Notes under the pieces: generated by a model
Databases searched by the model: none
Told to the model about the DNA's origin: nothing
What the model saw: only the letters and a program-made list of their open reading frames with translations
Translations under genes and position numbers: made by a program
Shown: positions 29,191 to 41,146 of the stretch, one piece after another
How the letters are laid out: every line of letters starts with the position of its first letter
Numbering within the stretch: position 1 is the stretch's first letter
From: Arthrobacter saudimassiliensis
GTDB lineage: Bacteria > Actinomycetota > Actinomycetes > Actinomycetales > Micrococcaceae
Direction: 5' to 3'
Assembly (NCBI GenBank): GCA_900016675.1
Contig: LN483071.1
Span: forward strand, 372,001-436,000
DNA: 64,000 nucleotides

Positions 29191-30258
29191 TCAGAGGCTG
29201 ATCTGCGACACCGGCTGCGACGGGTCCGGGGCGAAGCCCAGGTCGCTTGGCTGCACCCCGGCCATCACCACCTGGGCCCCCAGCGCGGCGATCATCGCCC
29301 CGTTGTCGGTGCACAGGCTGATCGGCGGGACCCTCAGCTTGATGCCGGCGGCCGCGCAGCGCTCCTCGGCCAGGGCGCGCAGGCGGGAGTTGGCCGCCAC
29401 TCCCCCGCCGAGCAGCAGATGCGTGATGCCGTGCTCGGTGCAGGCCAGCACCGCCTTCGCGGTGATCACGTCGACCACCGCCTCCTGGAAGGACGCGGCG
29501 ATGTCGGCCACCGGCAGCGGTTCGCCGGCGGCCTCGTACTGCTCCACGCAGCGGGCGACGGCGGTCTTCAGGCCGGAGAAGGACCAGTCGTACCGGTGCG
29601 GGCCCGGCTCCTGGGCCGTCCCCATGTACTTGGGCTGGGTGAGGCCGCGCGGGAAGCGGATCGCCGTCGGGTTCCCCTCCCGCGCCAGTTTGTCGATGAC
29701 CGGTCCGCCCGGGTAGCCGAGGCCCAGGATGCGGGCCACCTTGTCGTAGGCCTCCCCGGCGGCGTCGTCGATGGTGGAGCCGAGCAGCTCGACGTCGGAG
29801 GCCAGCGAACGCACCCGCAGGATTTCGGTGTGCCCGCCGGAGACCAGGAGGGCGCCGAGGTTTTCCGGCAGCGCCCCGCCGTCGAGCACCCCGACTCCCA
29901 CGTGCGCGACCAGGTGGTTGATGGCGTACAGCGGCTTGCCGGTGGCCACCGCCAGGGCCTTCGCGGCGGCGACTCCCACCATCAGCGCCCCGGACAGCCC
30001 GGGACCGGAGGTGACGGCGATGGCGTCAAGGTCCGCCAGGGTCACGCCGGCCTCGTCGAGGGCGGCCTGCAGCGTGGGGATGAAGGCCTCCAGGTGGGCG
30101 CGCGAGGCGATTTCGGGAATCACGCCGCCGAACCGCACATGCTCCTCCATGGAGGACGAGACCGTGTTGGTCAGCAGCGTTTCTCCCCGGACGATGCCCA
30201 CGCCCGTCTCGTCGCAGGAGGATTCGATGCCGAGCACCAGCGGTTCGGTGCGGTTCAT
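29191..30258 (-). CDS. tsaD: tRNA N6-adenosine threonylcarbamoyltransferase
   Basis: Transfers the threonylcarbamoyl group to A37 of ANN-decoding tRNAs (t6A), in complex with TsaB and TsaE. The 355-residue protein has [15 protein letters not shown] at the start, the metal-binding HLVAH near residue 117, [17 protein letters not shown] near 165 and [14 protein letters not shown] near 280. The ATG overlaps the rimI stop (ATGA); AGGA lies six bases before it. It is the last gene of alr-tsaE-tsaB-rimI-tsaD. Confidence 0.97.
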   Translation of the reverse strand: MNRTEPLVLGIESSCDETGVGIVRGETLLTNTVSSSMEEHVRFGGVIPEIASRAHLEAFIPTLQAALDEAGVTLADLDAIAVTSGPGLSGALMVGVAAAKALAVATGKPLYAINHLVAHVGVGVLDGGALPENLGALLVSGGHTEILRVRSLASDVELLGSTIDDAAGEAYDKVARILGLGYPGGPVIDKLAREGNPTAIRFPRGLTQPKYMGTAQEPGPHRYDWSFSGLKTAVARCVEQYEAAGEPLPVADIAASFQEAVVDVITAKAVLACTEHGITHLLLGGGVAANSRLRALAEERCAAAGIKLRVPPISLCTDNGAMIAALGAQVVMAGVQPSDLGFAPDPSQPVSQISL

Positions 30259-30782
30259 GAGGGGTCCTTTTCGGTGAGGGGTCCATGGGGGTCGGCGCCG
30301 TCCGCGCCGGTGCGGGCGGGCGGGCCCTGCCACTCGTGGAGCGGCAGCTGCATGATCAGCGCGTCCACGCCGTCGCGGTAATAGCGCGGCCGGACGTGGA
30401 TCTGCCGGAAGCCGAACCATTGGTACAGGCGCTGGGCGCGGGGGTTGTCGCGGCGCACCTCGAGCAGCACGTCCGCCGCGCCCCGCCGGCGCGCTTCCTC
30501 GATGAGCAGCGTCAGCAGGCGTGAGCCGACGCCGGCACCCTCCCGTTCCGGAACGACGGCGATGGTCTGCACGTCGGCGATGGGCAGCACGCACATCAGC
30601 CCGGCGTAGCCGATGATCCGCCCGTCCCCGTCCTCGGCCACGTAGTAGGCGCGGGTGTCGGCGTGGGCCAGTTCATCCCGGAACATCTGCAGCGGCCAGG
30701 CGTCGACGGGGAACAGGGCGGTTTCCAGCCGGTGCACCTCCGTCAGGTCCGCGGCGGTCATGGGGCGAAGGGACGCACTCAC
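30255..30782 (-). CDS. rimI: Ribosomal protein bS18-alanine N-acetyltransferase
   Basis: GNAT acetyltransferase, 175 residues. The acetyl-CoA loop is [20 protein letters not shown] (about residues 76-95), and the RimI-like [20 protein letters not shown] follows, with [11 protein letters not shown] near the end. A ~30-residue C-terminal tail ([14 protein letters not shown]) is extra. The GTG start at 30782 overlaps the tsaB stop (GTGA), and the stop overlaps the tsaD start. RimI next to tsaB and tsaD is the normal actinobacterial order. Confidence 0.93.
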   Translation of the reverse strand: MSASLRPMTAADLTEVHRLETALFPVDAWPLQMFRDELAHADTRAYYVAEDGDGRIIGYAGLMCVLPIADVQTIAVVPEREGAGVGSRLLTLLIEEARRRGAADVLLEVRRDNPRAQRLYQWFGFRQIHVRPRYYRDGVDALIMQLPLHEWQGPPARTGADGADPHGPLTEKDPS

Positions 30783-31447
30783 AGCGCGCGCTTCCGCGGC
30801 CCGGGGACCTTTGCGTCGGATTCCCGCAGGTAGAGGGGCGCCGGGTCGGGCAGCGGCAGGCCCCGGGTCAGCGGCACGACGGCGGCCCGGCCCAGGGCGG
30901 CGGCGGTGGGCTGGGCGGCGGCGAAGGCCGGGACGGCGGGCAGCACCCCGTCGTAGAGGCCGGCGCCGGCGCCGTAGGCCGGCAGCTGCGGCAGTTCTCC
31001 GGCGGCGCCCACATGCGGGCCGTCGATCAGGTGGGCGGTGCCGCCCGTGCTCTGGTAGCGGGCCCAGTAGACCTCGCGTCGGCGGGCGTCGGTGGCCACC
31101 AGGAACTCGTCGACGCCGGAACGCCACGCGTCCAGCGCCGCGTCGAAGGCCAGCGCGTCAAGGCTCATCATTCCGTGCAGCGGCTTGCCCCAGGCGAACG
31201 CGAGGGTGCGTGCGGTGGCGATTCCCGCGCGGAGCCCGGTGAAGGGACCGGGGCCGACGCCGACCACCAGCGCATCGAGGTCGGCCGGCGCGGTGCCGCC
31301 TGCCGCCAGCAGGTCGCGGATGGCCGGGGCGAGCACTTCCGCGTGGCTGCGGGTGTCCTCGGTGGCGAACTCGGCCAGGACCTCTCCCTCCCCGGTCAGC
31401 AGCGCGGCGCTTGCAATGGCGGAGGTATCGAGGCAGAGAATCAGCAC
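30779..31447 (-). CDS. tsaB: tRNA threonylcarbamoyladenosine biosynthesis protein TsaB
   Basis: ASKHA-fold partner of TsaD in t6A synthesis, 222 residues. LCLDTSAIASAALL at the start, GVGPGPFTGLRAGIATARTLAF near residue 63 and VATDARRREVYWARY near 118 are hallmarks. The GTG at 31447 is 81 bases downstream of the tsaE stop. Confidence 0.95.
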   Translation of the reverse strand: MLILCLDTSAIASAALLTGEGEVLAEFATEDTRSHAEVLAPAIRDLLAAGGTAPADLDALVVGVGPGPFTGLRAGIATARTLAFAWGKPLHGMMSLDALAFDAALDAWRSGVDEFLVATDARRREVYWARYQSTGGTAHLIDGPHVGAAGELPQLPAYGAGAGLYDGVLPAVPAFAAAQPTAAALGRAAVVPLTRGLPLPDPAPLYLRESDAKVPGPRKRAL

Positions 31448-31528
31448 GGTGCCTATTTTACGTCCCCCGGCTCCGCGCCCGGCACGGGGCGGCGGGCCGC
31501 CGGGATGGTGCGCGCCCGGGGGCCGCAG

Positions 31529-32067
31529 TCAGTCCAGGTCCGGCGCCTGTTCCCAGCGCGGCCCGTAGCCGGCGATCCGGATGACCCGCTCCTCGTCGTC
31601 GTCATCGGCGGAGAAGTCCAGGCCGGCGCCGCTGCCGCCGGGCGCGCCGTCGCCGCCGACGGCGCGCAGCAGGACCACTTCGAGCCGGCTCTCGGCCAAG
31701 TGCTCCACGAGGCCGCGTCCCCACTCCACGACCGTCACCGCACGGTCCATGGTGGATTCGAGGTCGATGTCGTCGATCTCCCCCTCGGAGCCCAGGCGGT
31801 AGGCGTCGACGTGCACCAGGTCGGGGCCGTCGCCGAGGTTCGGGTGCTGGCGGACGAGGACGAAGGTGGGCGAAATGATGCCCGGACGCACCCCCAGCCC
31901 CCTGCCCAGCCCCTGGGTGAAGGTCGTCTTGCCGGCGCCGAGCTCACCGGTGAGCAGGAGCAGGTCGCCACGCCCGAGGAAACCGGCGAGGCGTTCGGCG
32001 AAGCCGCGCGTGGCGTCCGCCCCGGCGGTCCGGTACTCCCGTTCCCATGCCGGGAGCGCGCCGCCCG

Positions 32068-32071
<4 letters not shown>
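31529..32071 (-). CDS. tsaE: tRNA threonylcarbamoyladenosine biosynthesis ATPase TsaE
   Basis: P-loop ATPase of the t6A complex, 180 residues. Walker A is GELGAGKTTF (about residues 42-51), then SPTFVLVRQHP and HVDAYRLGS, and the conserved VVEWGRGL near 114. An acidic insert (SADDDDEE) sits near the C-terminus. The GTG at 32071 overlaps the alr stop by four bases. The order alr-tsaE-tsaB-rimI-tsaD is conserved in actinobacteria. Confidence 0.95.
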
Positions 32072-33369
<1,298 letters not shown>

Positions 33370-33388
33370 TGTTCCACCCGCCGCCGGG

Positions 33389-33937
33389 CTATTCGCCCGG
33401 ATCGGCCGCTTCCGGCTCCAGCGCACGGTACATGATGTGCAGTCCGGTCAGGCCTTCGGTCGGATGCCGGAAGGCCTCGGGCACCGTGGCCAGGATGCGG
33501 AAACCCAGCGACTGCCAGAGCGCGACGGCGCGCCGGTTGGCCTCCACCACGGCATTGAACTGCATTGCCGTATACCCCTGGGCCCGGGCCTCGGCGAGGA
33601 CATGCCCGGCCAGCCTGCGGGCGATGCCCCGGCCGCCGTGGGCAGCATGCGTCATGAAGGAGGCGTTGGCCACGTGGTCGCCGGGGCCGGACCGGTTGGG
33701 GTGCAGCAGGGCGGTGCCCACCACCGTTCCGTCCCCGTCCACCGCGACGTACACCGCGGCCGGGGCCGGCTCCATCCATTCATCGCGGGCGGTGCCCTCA
33801 TCCATGTCCCGGTCCCAGCAGTAGGTCTGCCCCGCGCGGACGATCGGTTCCATCACGGCCCAGATCCCGGGCCAGTCGCCGTCGACGGCGCGGCGCACCT
33901 GCAGGGTGTCCGGCTGCGGGTGCGCCGCGCCGCTCAT
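33389..33937 (-). CDS. GNAT family N-acetyltransferase
   Basis: A 182-residue acetyltransferase with the acetyl-CoA loop HGGRGIARRLAGHVLAEAR (about residues 106-124), then FNAVVEANRRAVALWQSLGF typical of the family. The substrate is unknown. The ATG at 33937 overlaps the stop of the aldo-keto reductase gene (ATGA), so they are coupled. alr follows 19 bases later. Confidence 0.9.
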   Translation of the reverse strand: MSGAAHPQPDTLQVRRAVDGDWPGIWAVMEPIVRAGQTYCWDRDMDEGTARDEWMEPAPAAVYVAVDGDGTVVGTALLHPNRSGPGDHVANASFMTHAAHGGRGIARRLAGHVLAEARAQGYTAMQFNAVVEANRRAVALWQSLGFRILATVPEAFRHPTEGLTGLHIMYRALEPEAADPGE

Positions 33938-34980
33938 GCCTCGAGGGCCTTCGCCCACAGGTTGATGCCGGCGTCGACCGCGTGCTCGTCGATGCGGCGC
34001 AGTTCCTCGTCGCTGAACTGCAGCTTCTGCACGGCTGCGAGGCTGTCCTCCAGCTGCCGCACCGAGGAGGCCCCGATCAGCGCCGAAGTGACCTGCCCGC
34101 CGCCGGCCTGGGGGCGCAGCACCCAGGCGATGGCCATCTGCGCCAGGGTCTGGCCCCGCGACTCGGCGATTTCGTTGAGCGCACGCACCCGGGCGAGGTT
34201 TTCATCGGTGATCATCCCGGGGTCCAGCGACTTTCCGGCCGATGCCCGGGAGCCCTCCGGCACACCGTTCAGGTACTTGCCGGTGAGCAGGCCCTGGGCC
34301 AGCGGCGAGAACGCGATCGAGCCGGCGCCCGCTTCATCCAGGGCCGCGAAGAGGTTGGGATCGCCCTGCTCCACCCACCGGTTGAACATCGAGTAGGAGG
34401 GCTGGTGGATCAGCAGCGGGGTACCCATCTCGCGCAGGATCCGGGCCGCTTCCAGGGTCTTTTCCGGGGAGTAGGAGGAAATGCCGGCGTAGAGCGCCCG
34501 CCCGGAGCGGACAGCGGTGTCCAGCGCCCCCATGGTCTCCTCCAGGGGCGTGTCCGGGTCCGGCCGGTGGCTGTAGAAGATGTCGACGTAGTCCAAGCCC
34601 ATCCGTTCCAGCGACTGGTCCAGGCTGGAGAGCAGGTACTTGCGCGAACCCCAGTTGCCGTAGGGCCCGGGCCACATGTCGTATCCGGCCTTGGTGGAGA
34701 TCACCAGCTGGTCCCGGTAGGGGCGGAAATCGTCGCGCAGGTGCCGGCCGAAGTTCGTCTCGGCGGAGCCGTAGGGCGGTCCATAGTTGTTGGCGAGGTC
34801 GAAGTGGGTCACACCCAGGTCGAAGGCCCGGCGCAGGATCTGCCGCTGGGTCTCGAACTCCCGGTCATCGCCAAAGTTGTGCCAGAGGCCCAGGGAGACC
34901 GCGGGCAGCTGGAGCCCGCTGTGGCCCACCCGTCGATAGGGCATGGATTCATATCGGTTGTCGGCAGCAACATATGTCAT
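33934..34980 (-). CDS. Aldo-keto reductase, YghZ (L-glyceraldehyde 3-phosphate reductase) type
   Basis: A 348-residue NADPH-dependent reductase. The catalytic tetrad is visible: D and Y in FDLANNYGPPYGSAE (about residue 55), K in VISTKAGYDMWPGPYG (about 90) and H in IFYSHRPDPDTPLEE (about 125). The segment KAGYDMWPGPYGNWGSRKYL is characteristic of the YghZ/Kv-beta-like group, which reduces methylglyoxal and L-glyceraldehyde 3-phosphate. The start is the ATG at 34980. It is divergent from the stress-type SDR gene and coupled to the GNAT gene. Confidence 0.93.
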   Translation of the reverse strand: MTYVAADNRYESMPYRRVGHSGLQLPAVSLGLWHNFGDDREFETQRQILRRAFDLGVTHFDLANNYGPPYGSAETNFGRHLRDDFRPYRDQLVISTKAGYDMWPGPYGNWGSRKYLLSSLDQSLERMGLDYVDIFYSHRPDPDTPLEETMGALDTAVRSGRALYAGISSYSPEKTLEAARILREMGTPLLIHQPSYSMFNRWVEQGDPNLFAALDEAGAGSIAFSPLAQGLLTGKYLNGVPEGSRASAGKSLDPGMITDENLARVRALNEIAESRGQTLAQMAIAWVLRPQAGGGQVTSALIGASSVRQLEDSLAAVQKLQFSDEELRRIDEHAVDAGINLWAKALEA

Positions 34981-35069
34981 GGGCCCTATCCTGCCACCCA
35001 CGGCCCGCAGTCCGTCAGAGCGCGTGTCGCCGGGCCGCGGGGCAGGGGCCTGCGCCTTGCTGAAAACTA

Positions 35070-35083
35070 CTAAGCCTGCTTAG
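35070..35083. promoter_or_regulatory. Palindrome CTAAGC-CT-GCTTAG upstream of SDR gene
   Basis: A perfect 6+6 inverted repeat with a two-base spacer, 41 bases before the SDR start codon. A related sequence lies before glgX (43401-43418). It may be an operator or part of a stress promoter. Confidence 0.45.
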
Positions 35084-35123
35084 GTTTGTGGGGTCACCGT
35101 GTTATCCGACAGGAAGGACCACA

Positions 35124-35963
35124 ATGAGCCAGCCGGCGCAGCAGCAGGACGTTCCCGGTATCCAGTCGAAAATGGAGCCGATCCCCGACTGCGGTGAGCA
35201 GAGCTACCGCGGCTCGGGGAAGCTCAAGGGCAAAAAGGCCGTGATCACCGGCGCCGACAGCGGCATCGGCCGCGCCGTGGCGATAGCCTTCGCGCGTGAG
35301 GGCGCCGACGTGCTGATCTCCTACCTCAACGAAGACGACGACGCGCGCGACACCGCCCGCCTGGTCGAGGAGGCCGGGCAGAAGGCCGTCCTGGTGCCCG
35401 GCGACCTCGACACCGCCGCCCAGTGCCGCAGGGTCATCGACACCGCGGTGCAGGAATTCGGCCGCATCGACGTGCTGGTGCACAACGCCGCCTTCCAGAT
35501 GGACCGGCCCACCCTGGAGGAGATCTCCGATGAGGAGTGGGAATACACCTTCAAGGTCAACATCAACGCGATGTTCTACCTGATCAAGGCAGCCCTGCCG
35601 CACATGGGGCCCGGGTCCTCGATCATCGGCAGCTCCTCCGTCAACTCGGACAATCCGGTGCCCACCCTGGCACCGTACTCGGCGACGAAGGCGGCCATCG
35701 CCAACTTCTCCGCCAGCCTGGCGCAGCTGCTCGGCGAGCGCGGCATCCGGGTGAACAGCGTCGCGCCGGGCCCGATCTGGACCCCGCTGATCCCGTCCAC
35801 GATGCCGCCCGAGAAGGTGGAGAGCTTCGGCTCCGACGTTCCGCTGGGCCGCCCCGGCCAGCCGGCCGAGCTCGCCCCGGCCTACGTCCTGCTGGCCTCC
35901 GACGACGGCAGCTACATGTCCGGCGCCCGCATCGCCGTCACCGGCGGCAACCCGATCCTGTAG
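35124..35963 (+). CDS. Short-chain dehydrogenase, general-stress (YhdG/GSP39-like) type
   Basis: A 279-residue SDR oxidoreductase. The N-terminal arm MEPIPDCGEQSYRGSGKLKG is typical of the general-stress subgroup; the NAD(P) loop is TGADSGIGRA (about residue 48), the catalytic serine in GSSSVNSDN, and YSATK holds the Tyr-Lys pair (about 190). The C-terminus GARIAVTGGNPIL is usual. The ATG at 35124 has AGGAAGG upstream. The substrate is unknown. A palindrome lies 41 bases upstream, and another SDR gene follows. Confidence 0.92.
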   Translation: MSQPAQQQDVPGIQSKMEPIPDCGEQSYRGSGKLKGKKAVITGADSGIGRAVAIAFAREGADVLISYLNEDDDARDTARLVEEAGQKAVLVPGDLDTAAQCRRVIDTAVQEFGRIDVLVHNAAFQMDRPTLEEISDEEWEYTFKVNINAMFYLIKAALPHMGPGSSIIGSSSVNSDNPVPTLAPYSATKAAIANFSASLAQLLGERGIRVNSVAPGPIWTPLIPSTMPPEKVESFGSDVPLGRPGQPAELAPAYVLLASDDGSYMSGARIAVTGGNPIL

Positions 35964-36058
35964 CGCCGCAGCTCCGGCGCCCGCCGTCGTCGGCCCGACG
36001 CCGCCGCCCCGCCAGCCATCGCCTCTCCGCCCGCCCAGGGCACGAACAGGAGCCAGCC

Positions 36059-37039
36059 GTGAAGATCCGTGGATCGGTCGCCGTCGTGACCGGAGCCTCC
36101 AGCGGCATCGGCAGGGCCACGGCCCTCCGCCTGGCCCGCCGGGGGGCCGACGTAGTCCTGGCCGCCCGGCGGGGCGAGGCGCTTCAGGAGGTGGCGGCGC
36201 AGTGCCGCAGGCACGGGGTGCGAAGCCTTGCCGTGCCCACCGACGTTGCCGATGAGCGCGCCGTCCGTGTCCTCGCCGAGCGTGCCCGGGAGGAATTCGG
36301 CCGGATCGACGTCTGGATCAACAATGCCGCCGTGGGCTCCTTCGCGCCCTTCCTGCAGACACCCCTGGCTGATTTCCGGCGGGTCCTGGACGTCAACGTC
36401 ATGGGGTATGTGTACGGCTGCCGGCAGGCGCTGGAACAGATGGGCGCGCAGGGGGCGGGCACGGTGATCAACGTGGCCTCGATCGTGGGGGAAGTGCCCC
36501 AGCCCTACACGGCGCCCTACTCCATGTCCAAGGCCGCGGTCCGGGCGCTGGGCGTCAGCCTGCGCTCGGAGCTGCGGCTGGCCCGGGCACGGAACATCCA
36601 TGTCTGCACGGTCCTGCCGCCGACCATCGACACGCCGTTCTTCCAGCACGGCGCCAACTACAGCGGACGCCGGGCCCTGGCGATGCCGCCGGTGTACACC
36701 GCCGACGCCGTGGCCAGGCAGATCCTGCGCCTGCTCGGCCGCCCCCGCCCGGAGGCGGTCGTGGGGCTGATCGGGCGCTCGCTCGTCGCGCAGCATCGGC
36801 TCATGCCGCGCCCCGTGGAGGCCTTCATGGCGGTGCAGGTGGACCGCGGCCAGCTCTCCCGCCGCGAGCCGGCCGCGCCGTCACCCGGCTCCATTTACGG
36901 GCCCGCCGCCGCCGATGCCGCGGGCTCGGTCGACGGCGGCTGGCATGGCCGGGCACGGACGGTGCGGCGAAACACCCTGGCCGCCCTGCTCCCGGCGGCC
37001 GCCGTCGCCGCCGCGGTGCGGCGGCAGCGACGGAGCTGA
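36059..37039 (+). CDS. Short-chain dehydrogenase with C-terminal extension
   Basis: A 326-residue SDR. The NAD(P) loop is TGASSGIGRA (about residue 11), then NNAAVGSF, the catalytic serine in NVASIVGE and YSMSK (about 157). Beyond the usual ~250 residues, a tail of about 75 ends in a short alanine-rich hydrophobic stretch and a basic end (AAAVAAAVRRQRRS), perhaps a membrane anchor. The GTG at 36059 has AGGAG six bases upstream. It lies 95 bases after the first SDR gene, probably in one transcript. The substrate is unknown. Confidence 0.9.
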   Translation: MKIRGSVAVVTGASSGIGRATALRLARRGADVVLAARRGEALQEVAAQCRRHGVRSLAVPTDVADERAVRVLAERAREEFGRIDVWINNAAVGSFAPFLQTPLADFRRVLDVNVMGYVYGCRQALEQMGAQGAGTVINVASIVGEVPQPYTAPYSMSKAAVRALGVSLRSELRLARARNIHVCTVLPPTIDTPFFQHGANYSGRRALAMPPVYTADAVARQILRLLGRPRPEAVVGLIGRSLVAQHRLMPRPVEAFMAVQVDRGQLSRREPAAPSPGSIYGPAAADAAGSVDGGWHGRARTVRRNTLAALLPAAAVAAAVRRQRRS

Positions 37040-37070
37040 ACCGCCGCCTGCTCAGCTTCTCCTGCGCATG

Positions 37071-38831
37071 TCAGCCTTCGCCGGCCAGGCGCAGCACGGC
37101 GGCCCCGTGCGGCGGCAGCCTGATCCCCTCGGCGGACACCTCCGCCGGCACGGTCTCCAGCAGGACCTCACCGCCGCCCGGCGCGCCGGCCGGGACCGGC
37201 ACGAGCCGTTCGGTGTCGGCGAAGTTGAGCACGATCCCCACGTCGCCGCGCCGGACCACCAGCCACCCCTGATCCTCGTCGTACTCGACGCCGGTGTGCC
37301 GCAGGTCCGGATCCGTCAGTTCGGGAAGGGACCGCCGCAGCTGCAGCAGCCGGCGGTACAGGTCCAGCAGCCGGGCGTGGTCGCCCTGCCCGGGTTCGTT
37401 CCAGTCGAGCTTGGAGCGCCGGAAGGTCTCCGGGTCCTGCGGGTTGGGCACCGTCTCCGGGTCCCAGCCCATCTTCTCGAACTCCTTCAGCCGCCCCTCG
37501 GCAGTGGCCCTGCCCAGCTCCGGCTCGGGGTGGGAGGTGAAGAACTGCCAGGGCGTGGAGGCGCCGAACTCCTCCCCCATGAACAGCATGGGGGTGAAGG
37601 GGCCGGTCAGGTACAGCACCGCGCCGAGCGCGAGGCGGTCATATCCCAGCGCCGGACTGAGCCGGTCTCCGGCGGCACGGTTGCCGACCTGGTCGTGGTC
37701 CTGGATAAACGTCACCAGCTGGCGGGCTGTGTTCGCGTCCGGGTCCAGCGGCCGGCCGTGGCTGCGCTCCCGGAAAGAGGAGAAGGTTCCGTCGTGGTAG
37801 AACCCCTTTTCCAGCACCTTGGCCAGCGCACCGAGGGAGCCGAAGTCGGCGTAGTAGCCGATGGTCTCCCCCGTGAGGTTGCTGTGGGCGGCGTGATGGA
37901 AGTCGTCCGACCATTGCCCGGCCAGCCCGTAGCCGCCCCGGTCCCGTCCGGTGATCAGGCGGGGGTTGTTCAGGTCCGACTCGGCGATGAGGAACAGCGG
38001 CTTGTCCAGCTCCGCGGCCAGCCGGTCCGTTTCGGCCGCCATCTCCTCGAGGATGTGCACCGCCCGCTCGTCGTGCAGCGCGTGCACGGCGTCCAGCCGC
38101 AGCCCGTCGACATGGTAGTCGCGGAACCACATGGCCACGTTGTCCAGGATGTAGCGGCGGACTTCGTCGGAGAGCGGTCCGTCGAGGTTGATCGAATCTC
38201 CCCAGGTGTTCGACTTTCCCTGCGAAAGGTAGGGGCCGAACAGGGGCAGGTAGTTGCCGCTCGGCCCGAGGTGGTTGTAGACGACGTCCTGGATGACGCC
38301 CAGGCCGGCCTGGTGCGCGGCGTCCACGAACCGCTGGTAGGCCTCCGGCCCGCCGTAGGTCTCCTGGACCGCGTACCAGAGCACGCCGTCGTAACCCCAG
38401 TTGTGGGTGCCGTTGAAGGCGTTCACGGGCAGCAGCTCGATGTACTGCACGCCCAGGTCCCGCAGGTAGGGCAGTTTCCCGGCGGCGGCGTCCAGGGTGC
38501 CTTCGGGGGTGAAGGTACCCACGTGCAGCTCGTAGATGGCCTGCCCGTCGAGTCCAGGCGAGCGCCAGCCGGCGTCGTGCCATGGGTAGGCCGCCGGGTC
38601 GAAGGTGCGGGAGAGCCCGTGCACGCCCTCCGGCTGCCGTCGGGACCGCGGATCCGGAACCGGCGTCTCGGCGCCGTTGATCAGGTACCCGTAGTCGATG
38701 TCCTCGGTGAGCTGGGCGTGCTGGACATGCCACCAGCCGCCCTCCCCGAGGCTCATGGGCAGCCTGCGGCCGTCCGCCAGCAGCGTCATGGTGTCGGCGT
38801 CCGGAGCCCAGACCGTGAAGTCGGTGCGCAT
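37071..38831 (-). CDS. treZ: Malto-oligosyltrehalose trehalohydrolase
   Basis: Cleaves maltooligosyl trehalose to release trehalose. A GH13 enzyme of 586 residues: an N-terminal carbohydrate-binding-like domain ([14 protein letters not shown]), [14 protein letters not shown] at the barrel start, then nucleophile Asp in [10 protein letters not shown] (about residue 245), acid Glu in FLIAESDLN (about 282) and the third Asp in [11 protein letters not shown]. Its ATG overlaps the treY stop by one base (TGATG). Works with treY and glgX just upstream. Confidence 0.96.
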   Translation of the reverse strand: MRTDFTVWAPDADTMTLLADGRRLPMSLGEGGWWHVQHAQLTEDIDYGYLINGAETPVPDPRSRRQPEGVHGLSRTFDPAAYPWHDAGWRSPGLDGQAIYELHVGTFTPEGTLDAAAGKLPYLRDLGVQYIELLPVNAFNGTHNWGYDGVLWYAVQETYGGPEAYQRFVDAAHQAGLGVIQDVVYNHLGPSGNYLPLFGPYLSQGKSNTWGDSINLDGPLSDEVRRYILDNVAMWFRDYHVDGLRLDAVHALHDERAVHILEEMAAETDRLAAELDKPLFLIAESDLNNPRLITGRDRGGYGLAGQWSDDFHHAAHSNLTGETIGYYADFGSLGALAKVLEKGFYHDGTFSSFRERSHGRPLDPDANTARQLVTFIQDHDQVGNRAAGDRLSPALGYDRLALGAVLYLTGPFTPMLFMGEEFGASTPWQFFTSHPEPELGRATAEGRLKEFEKMGWDPETVPNPQDPETFRRSKLDWNEPGQGDHARLLDLYRRLLQLRRSLPELTDPDLRHTGVEYDEDQGWLVVRRGDVGIVLNFADTERLVPVPAGAPGGGEVLLETVPAEVSAEGIRLPPHGAAVLRLAGEG

Positions 38832-41146
38832 CAGTTGTCCTCCCGTACGAGCAGAGCGGCCGGATACGTGCTGAACAGGTCCTGCACGGCGATGGTCCCG
38901 TCGGACTCGTGCAGCGCCCCGGTCACCACCTCCCGCCAGCTGCCGGCCGGCAGCTGCAGCACGGTGTCGCCCCAGCCGCCTGCAGCAGCCAGGCCGATCG
39001 GCAGCCGGGTGACGGCAGCGACCGCGCCGCCGCGGTCGAAGGCGAAGACGTGGTCGGCGGCCGCGCCGCGGGCAGGCACGGCGGCGTAGCCGGTGAACAG
39101 TTCGGGCCGGGCCCGGCGCAGCTGGAGCGCCCGGGAGGTCAGCAGCAGCTTGGCCCGCCCGTCGGCGTCGGGCGCGGGGGCCGCTCCCTCCGCCAGGGCG
39201 GCGAGTTCCCGGCCCCGCTCCGCATAGTCCACCGGCCGCCGGTTGTCCGGGTCCACCAGCGAGCGGTCCCAGTACTCGGTGCCCTGGTAGACGTCGGGCA
39301 CGCCCGGCATCGCCAGCTGCAGCAGCTTCGCGGACAGGGAATTGGACCAGCCGGCGGCCGTGATCCGCGCGTCCAGGCGTTCGAGTTCCCCACGGACCCG
39401 CGGGTCGTCGAACGCGGCGTCGACGGCGGCGTGCATGGCGTCCTCGAACGCCTGGTCGACGTCGGTCCAGGTGGTCGAGCTGCCGGCCTCCCGTGCGGCT
39501 TTCTCCGCATAGGTGTGCGCACGTTCGCGCGACAGCGGCCAGGCTCCCAGCAGCGACTGCCAGAGCAGGTTGGCAAACGGAGCGTCGGGAATCGGCGCTG
39601 CCTCCTGCAGCCGGGCGAAGGCCGCGGCCCAGTCGCCGGGCAGCTCGGACAGGACGCTGATCCGGGCGCGGGTGTCCTCGCTGCGCTTGGTGTCATGCGT
39701 GGTGAGCGTGGTCATCGCCGCCGGACGGTCACGCTGGCGCCGGAGCAGCTCCAGGTGCAGGTCGAGGGGGTCCAGGGCGAAGACGGACGGATCGGCGCCG
39801 ACTTCGTTCAGCGAGACCAGCCGGCTGTACCGGTAGAACGCGGTGTCTTCCACGCCCTTGGCCATGACCATGCCGCTGGTCTGCTGGAACCGGACGGGCA
39901 GCTCGGGAAGCGGGCCGGTTCCTCCTGCGAGGGCGGGGTTCAGCAGCGGGTGCAGGACCTCCAGCGCGGGGGCCAGGTCCGGGCGGTGGACCATGGCCAG
40001 GTCCACGGCCTCGGCGAGGTATCCGGCGCCGTCGGGCAGGTAGCTGCGGTAGACCGGGAAGCAGGCGAGCAGCTCGGCCAGGGCGTCCGCAGCGGTTGCC
40101 GGCTCGAGGCCGGTGTCCGGCGGCAGCAGGCGCACCAGGCGCTGCACCTCCGAGTTCAGCATCCCGTCGGCGATGGCACGCTTGGTGTCGTGGATCATCC
40201 GTCGGTAGTCCCGGGCGGGGGCGACGGCGGTCAGCGCCTGCTCTGCGGCGGGATCGACGAAGAGGCGGTCGACGGCGGCCAGCGCGTCGTAGCCGGTGGT
40301 GCCCGCCGTTTCCCAGCCGGCCGGAAGGGCTTCGCCGGGCTCGAGGATCTTCTCCACCAGGACGTAGGCACCGCCGGTGAGCTTCTGCAGCTGCTCCAGG
40401 TAGCCGCCGGGGTCGGCGAGGCCGTCCGGGTGGTCGATCCGCAGCCCGTCCACCAGCCCGGCCTCGAACCAGCGGCGGACTTCGGCATGCGCCTGCTCGA
40501 AGACCTCGGGCTCCTCCACACGGATGCCGGCGAGCGTGTTGACGCCGAAGAACCGGCGGTAGTTCAGTTCGTTGTCGGCCCGCCGCCAGCTGACCAGCTC
40601 GTAGTGCTGGCGGCCGTGCACCTCACGGGCGTCGGCCCCGTCGTCGGCGGTGCCCTCGGCGAGCGGGAAGACGTGGTCGTAGTAGCGCAGCGTGCCGTCG
40701 ACCAGCTGGAGGTTCTCCAGTTCATCGTCCCCGTCGCCGAGCACCGGCAGGCGGATCCTGCCGCCGGCGGCGTCCCAGTCGACGTCGAACGCGGCCGCAT
40801 ACGGGGAGCCGGGCCCCTCCCGGAGCAGGGACCACCACCAGGCGTTGGCGCGCGGCGTCGCCACTCCCATGTGGTTGGGCACGATGTCCACCAGCACGCC
40901 CAGCCCGGCTGCGTGCGCCGCCTCGGACAGCGCGCGCAGCCCCTCGGCTCCGCCGCGGGCGGGGTCGACGGCCGACGGATCGACGACGTCGTACCCGTGG
41001 TCGGAGCCGGGCTCCGCGGCCAGGATCGGCGAGAGGTAGATCCAGTCCGCGCCGAGGTCCGCCAGGTACGGCACCAGGGCGGCGGCGTCGTGGAGGGTGA
41101 AGGACGGCGTGATCTGCAGGCGGTAGGTGGAGACCGGTGCCCTCAC
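38831..41146 (-). CDS. treY: Maltooligosyl trehalose synthase
   Basis: Turns the reducing end of maltodextrins into a trehalose unit. A 771-residue GH13 enzyme: [20 protein letters not shown] start and [12 protein letters not shown] near residue 88, nucleophile Asp in [13 protein letters not shown] (about 232), acid Glu in [11 protein letters not shown] (about 258) and [15 protein letters not shown] near 480. The GTG overlaps the glgX stop (GTGA) and the stop overlaps treZ, so the three genes are coupled. Confidence 0.96.
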   Translation of the reverse strand: MRAPVSTYRLQITPSFTLHDAAALVPYLADLGADWIYLSPILAAEPGSDHGYDVVDPSAVDPARGGAEGLRALSEAAHAAGLGVLVDIVPNHMGVATPRANAWWWSLLREGPGSPYAAAFDVDWDAAGGRIRLPVLGDGDDELENLQLVDGTLRYYDHVFPLAEGTADDGADAREVHGRQHYELVSWRRADNELNYRRFFGVNTLAGIRVEEPEVFEQAHAEVRRWFEAGLVDGLRIDHPDGLADPGGYLEQLQKLTGGAYVLVEKILEPGEALPAGWETAGTTGYDALAAVDRLFVDPAAEQALTAVAPARDYRRMIHDTKRAIADGMLNSEVQRLVRLLPPDTGLEPATAADALAELLACFPVYRSYLPDGAGYLAEAVDLAMVHRPDLAPALEVLHPLLNPALAGGTGPLPELPVRFQQTSGMVMAKGVEDTAFYRYSRLVSLNEVGADPSVFALDPLDLHLELLRRQRDRPAAMTTLTTHDTKRSEDTRARISVLSELPGDWAAAFARLQEAAPIPDAPFANLLWQSLLGAWPLSRERAHTYAEKAAREAGSSTTWTDVDQAFEDAMHAAVDAAFDDPRVRGELERLDARITAAGWSNSLSAKLLQLAMPGVPDVYQGTEYWDRSLVDPDNRRPVDYAERGRELAALAEGAAPAPDADGRAKLLLTSRALQLRRARPELFTGYAAVPARGAAADHVFAFDRGGAVAAVTRLPIGLAAAGGWGDTVLQLPAGSWREVVTGALHESDGTIAVQDLFSTYPAALLVREDN

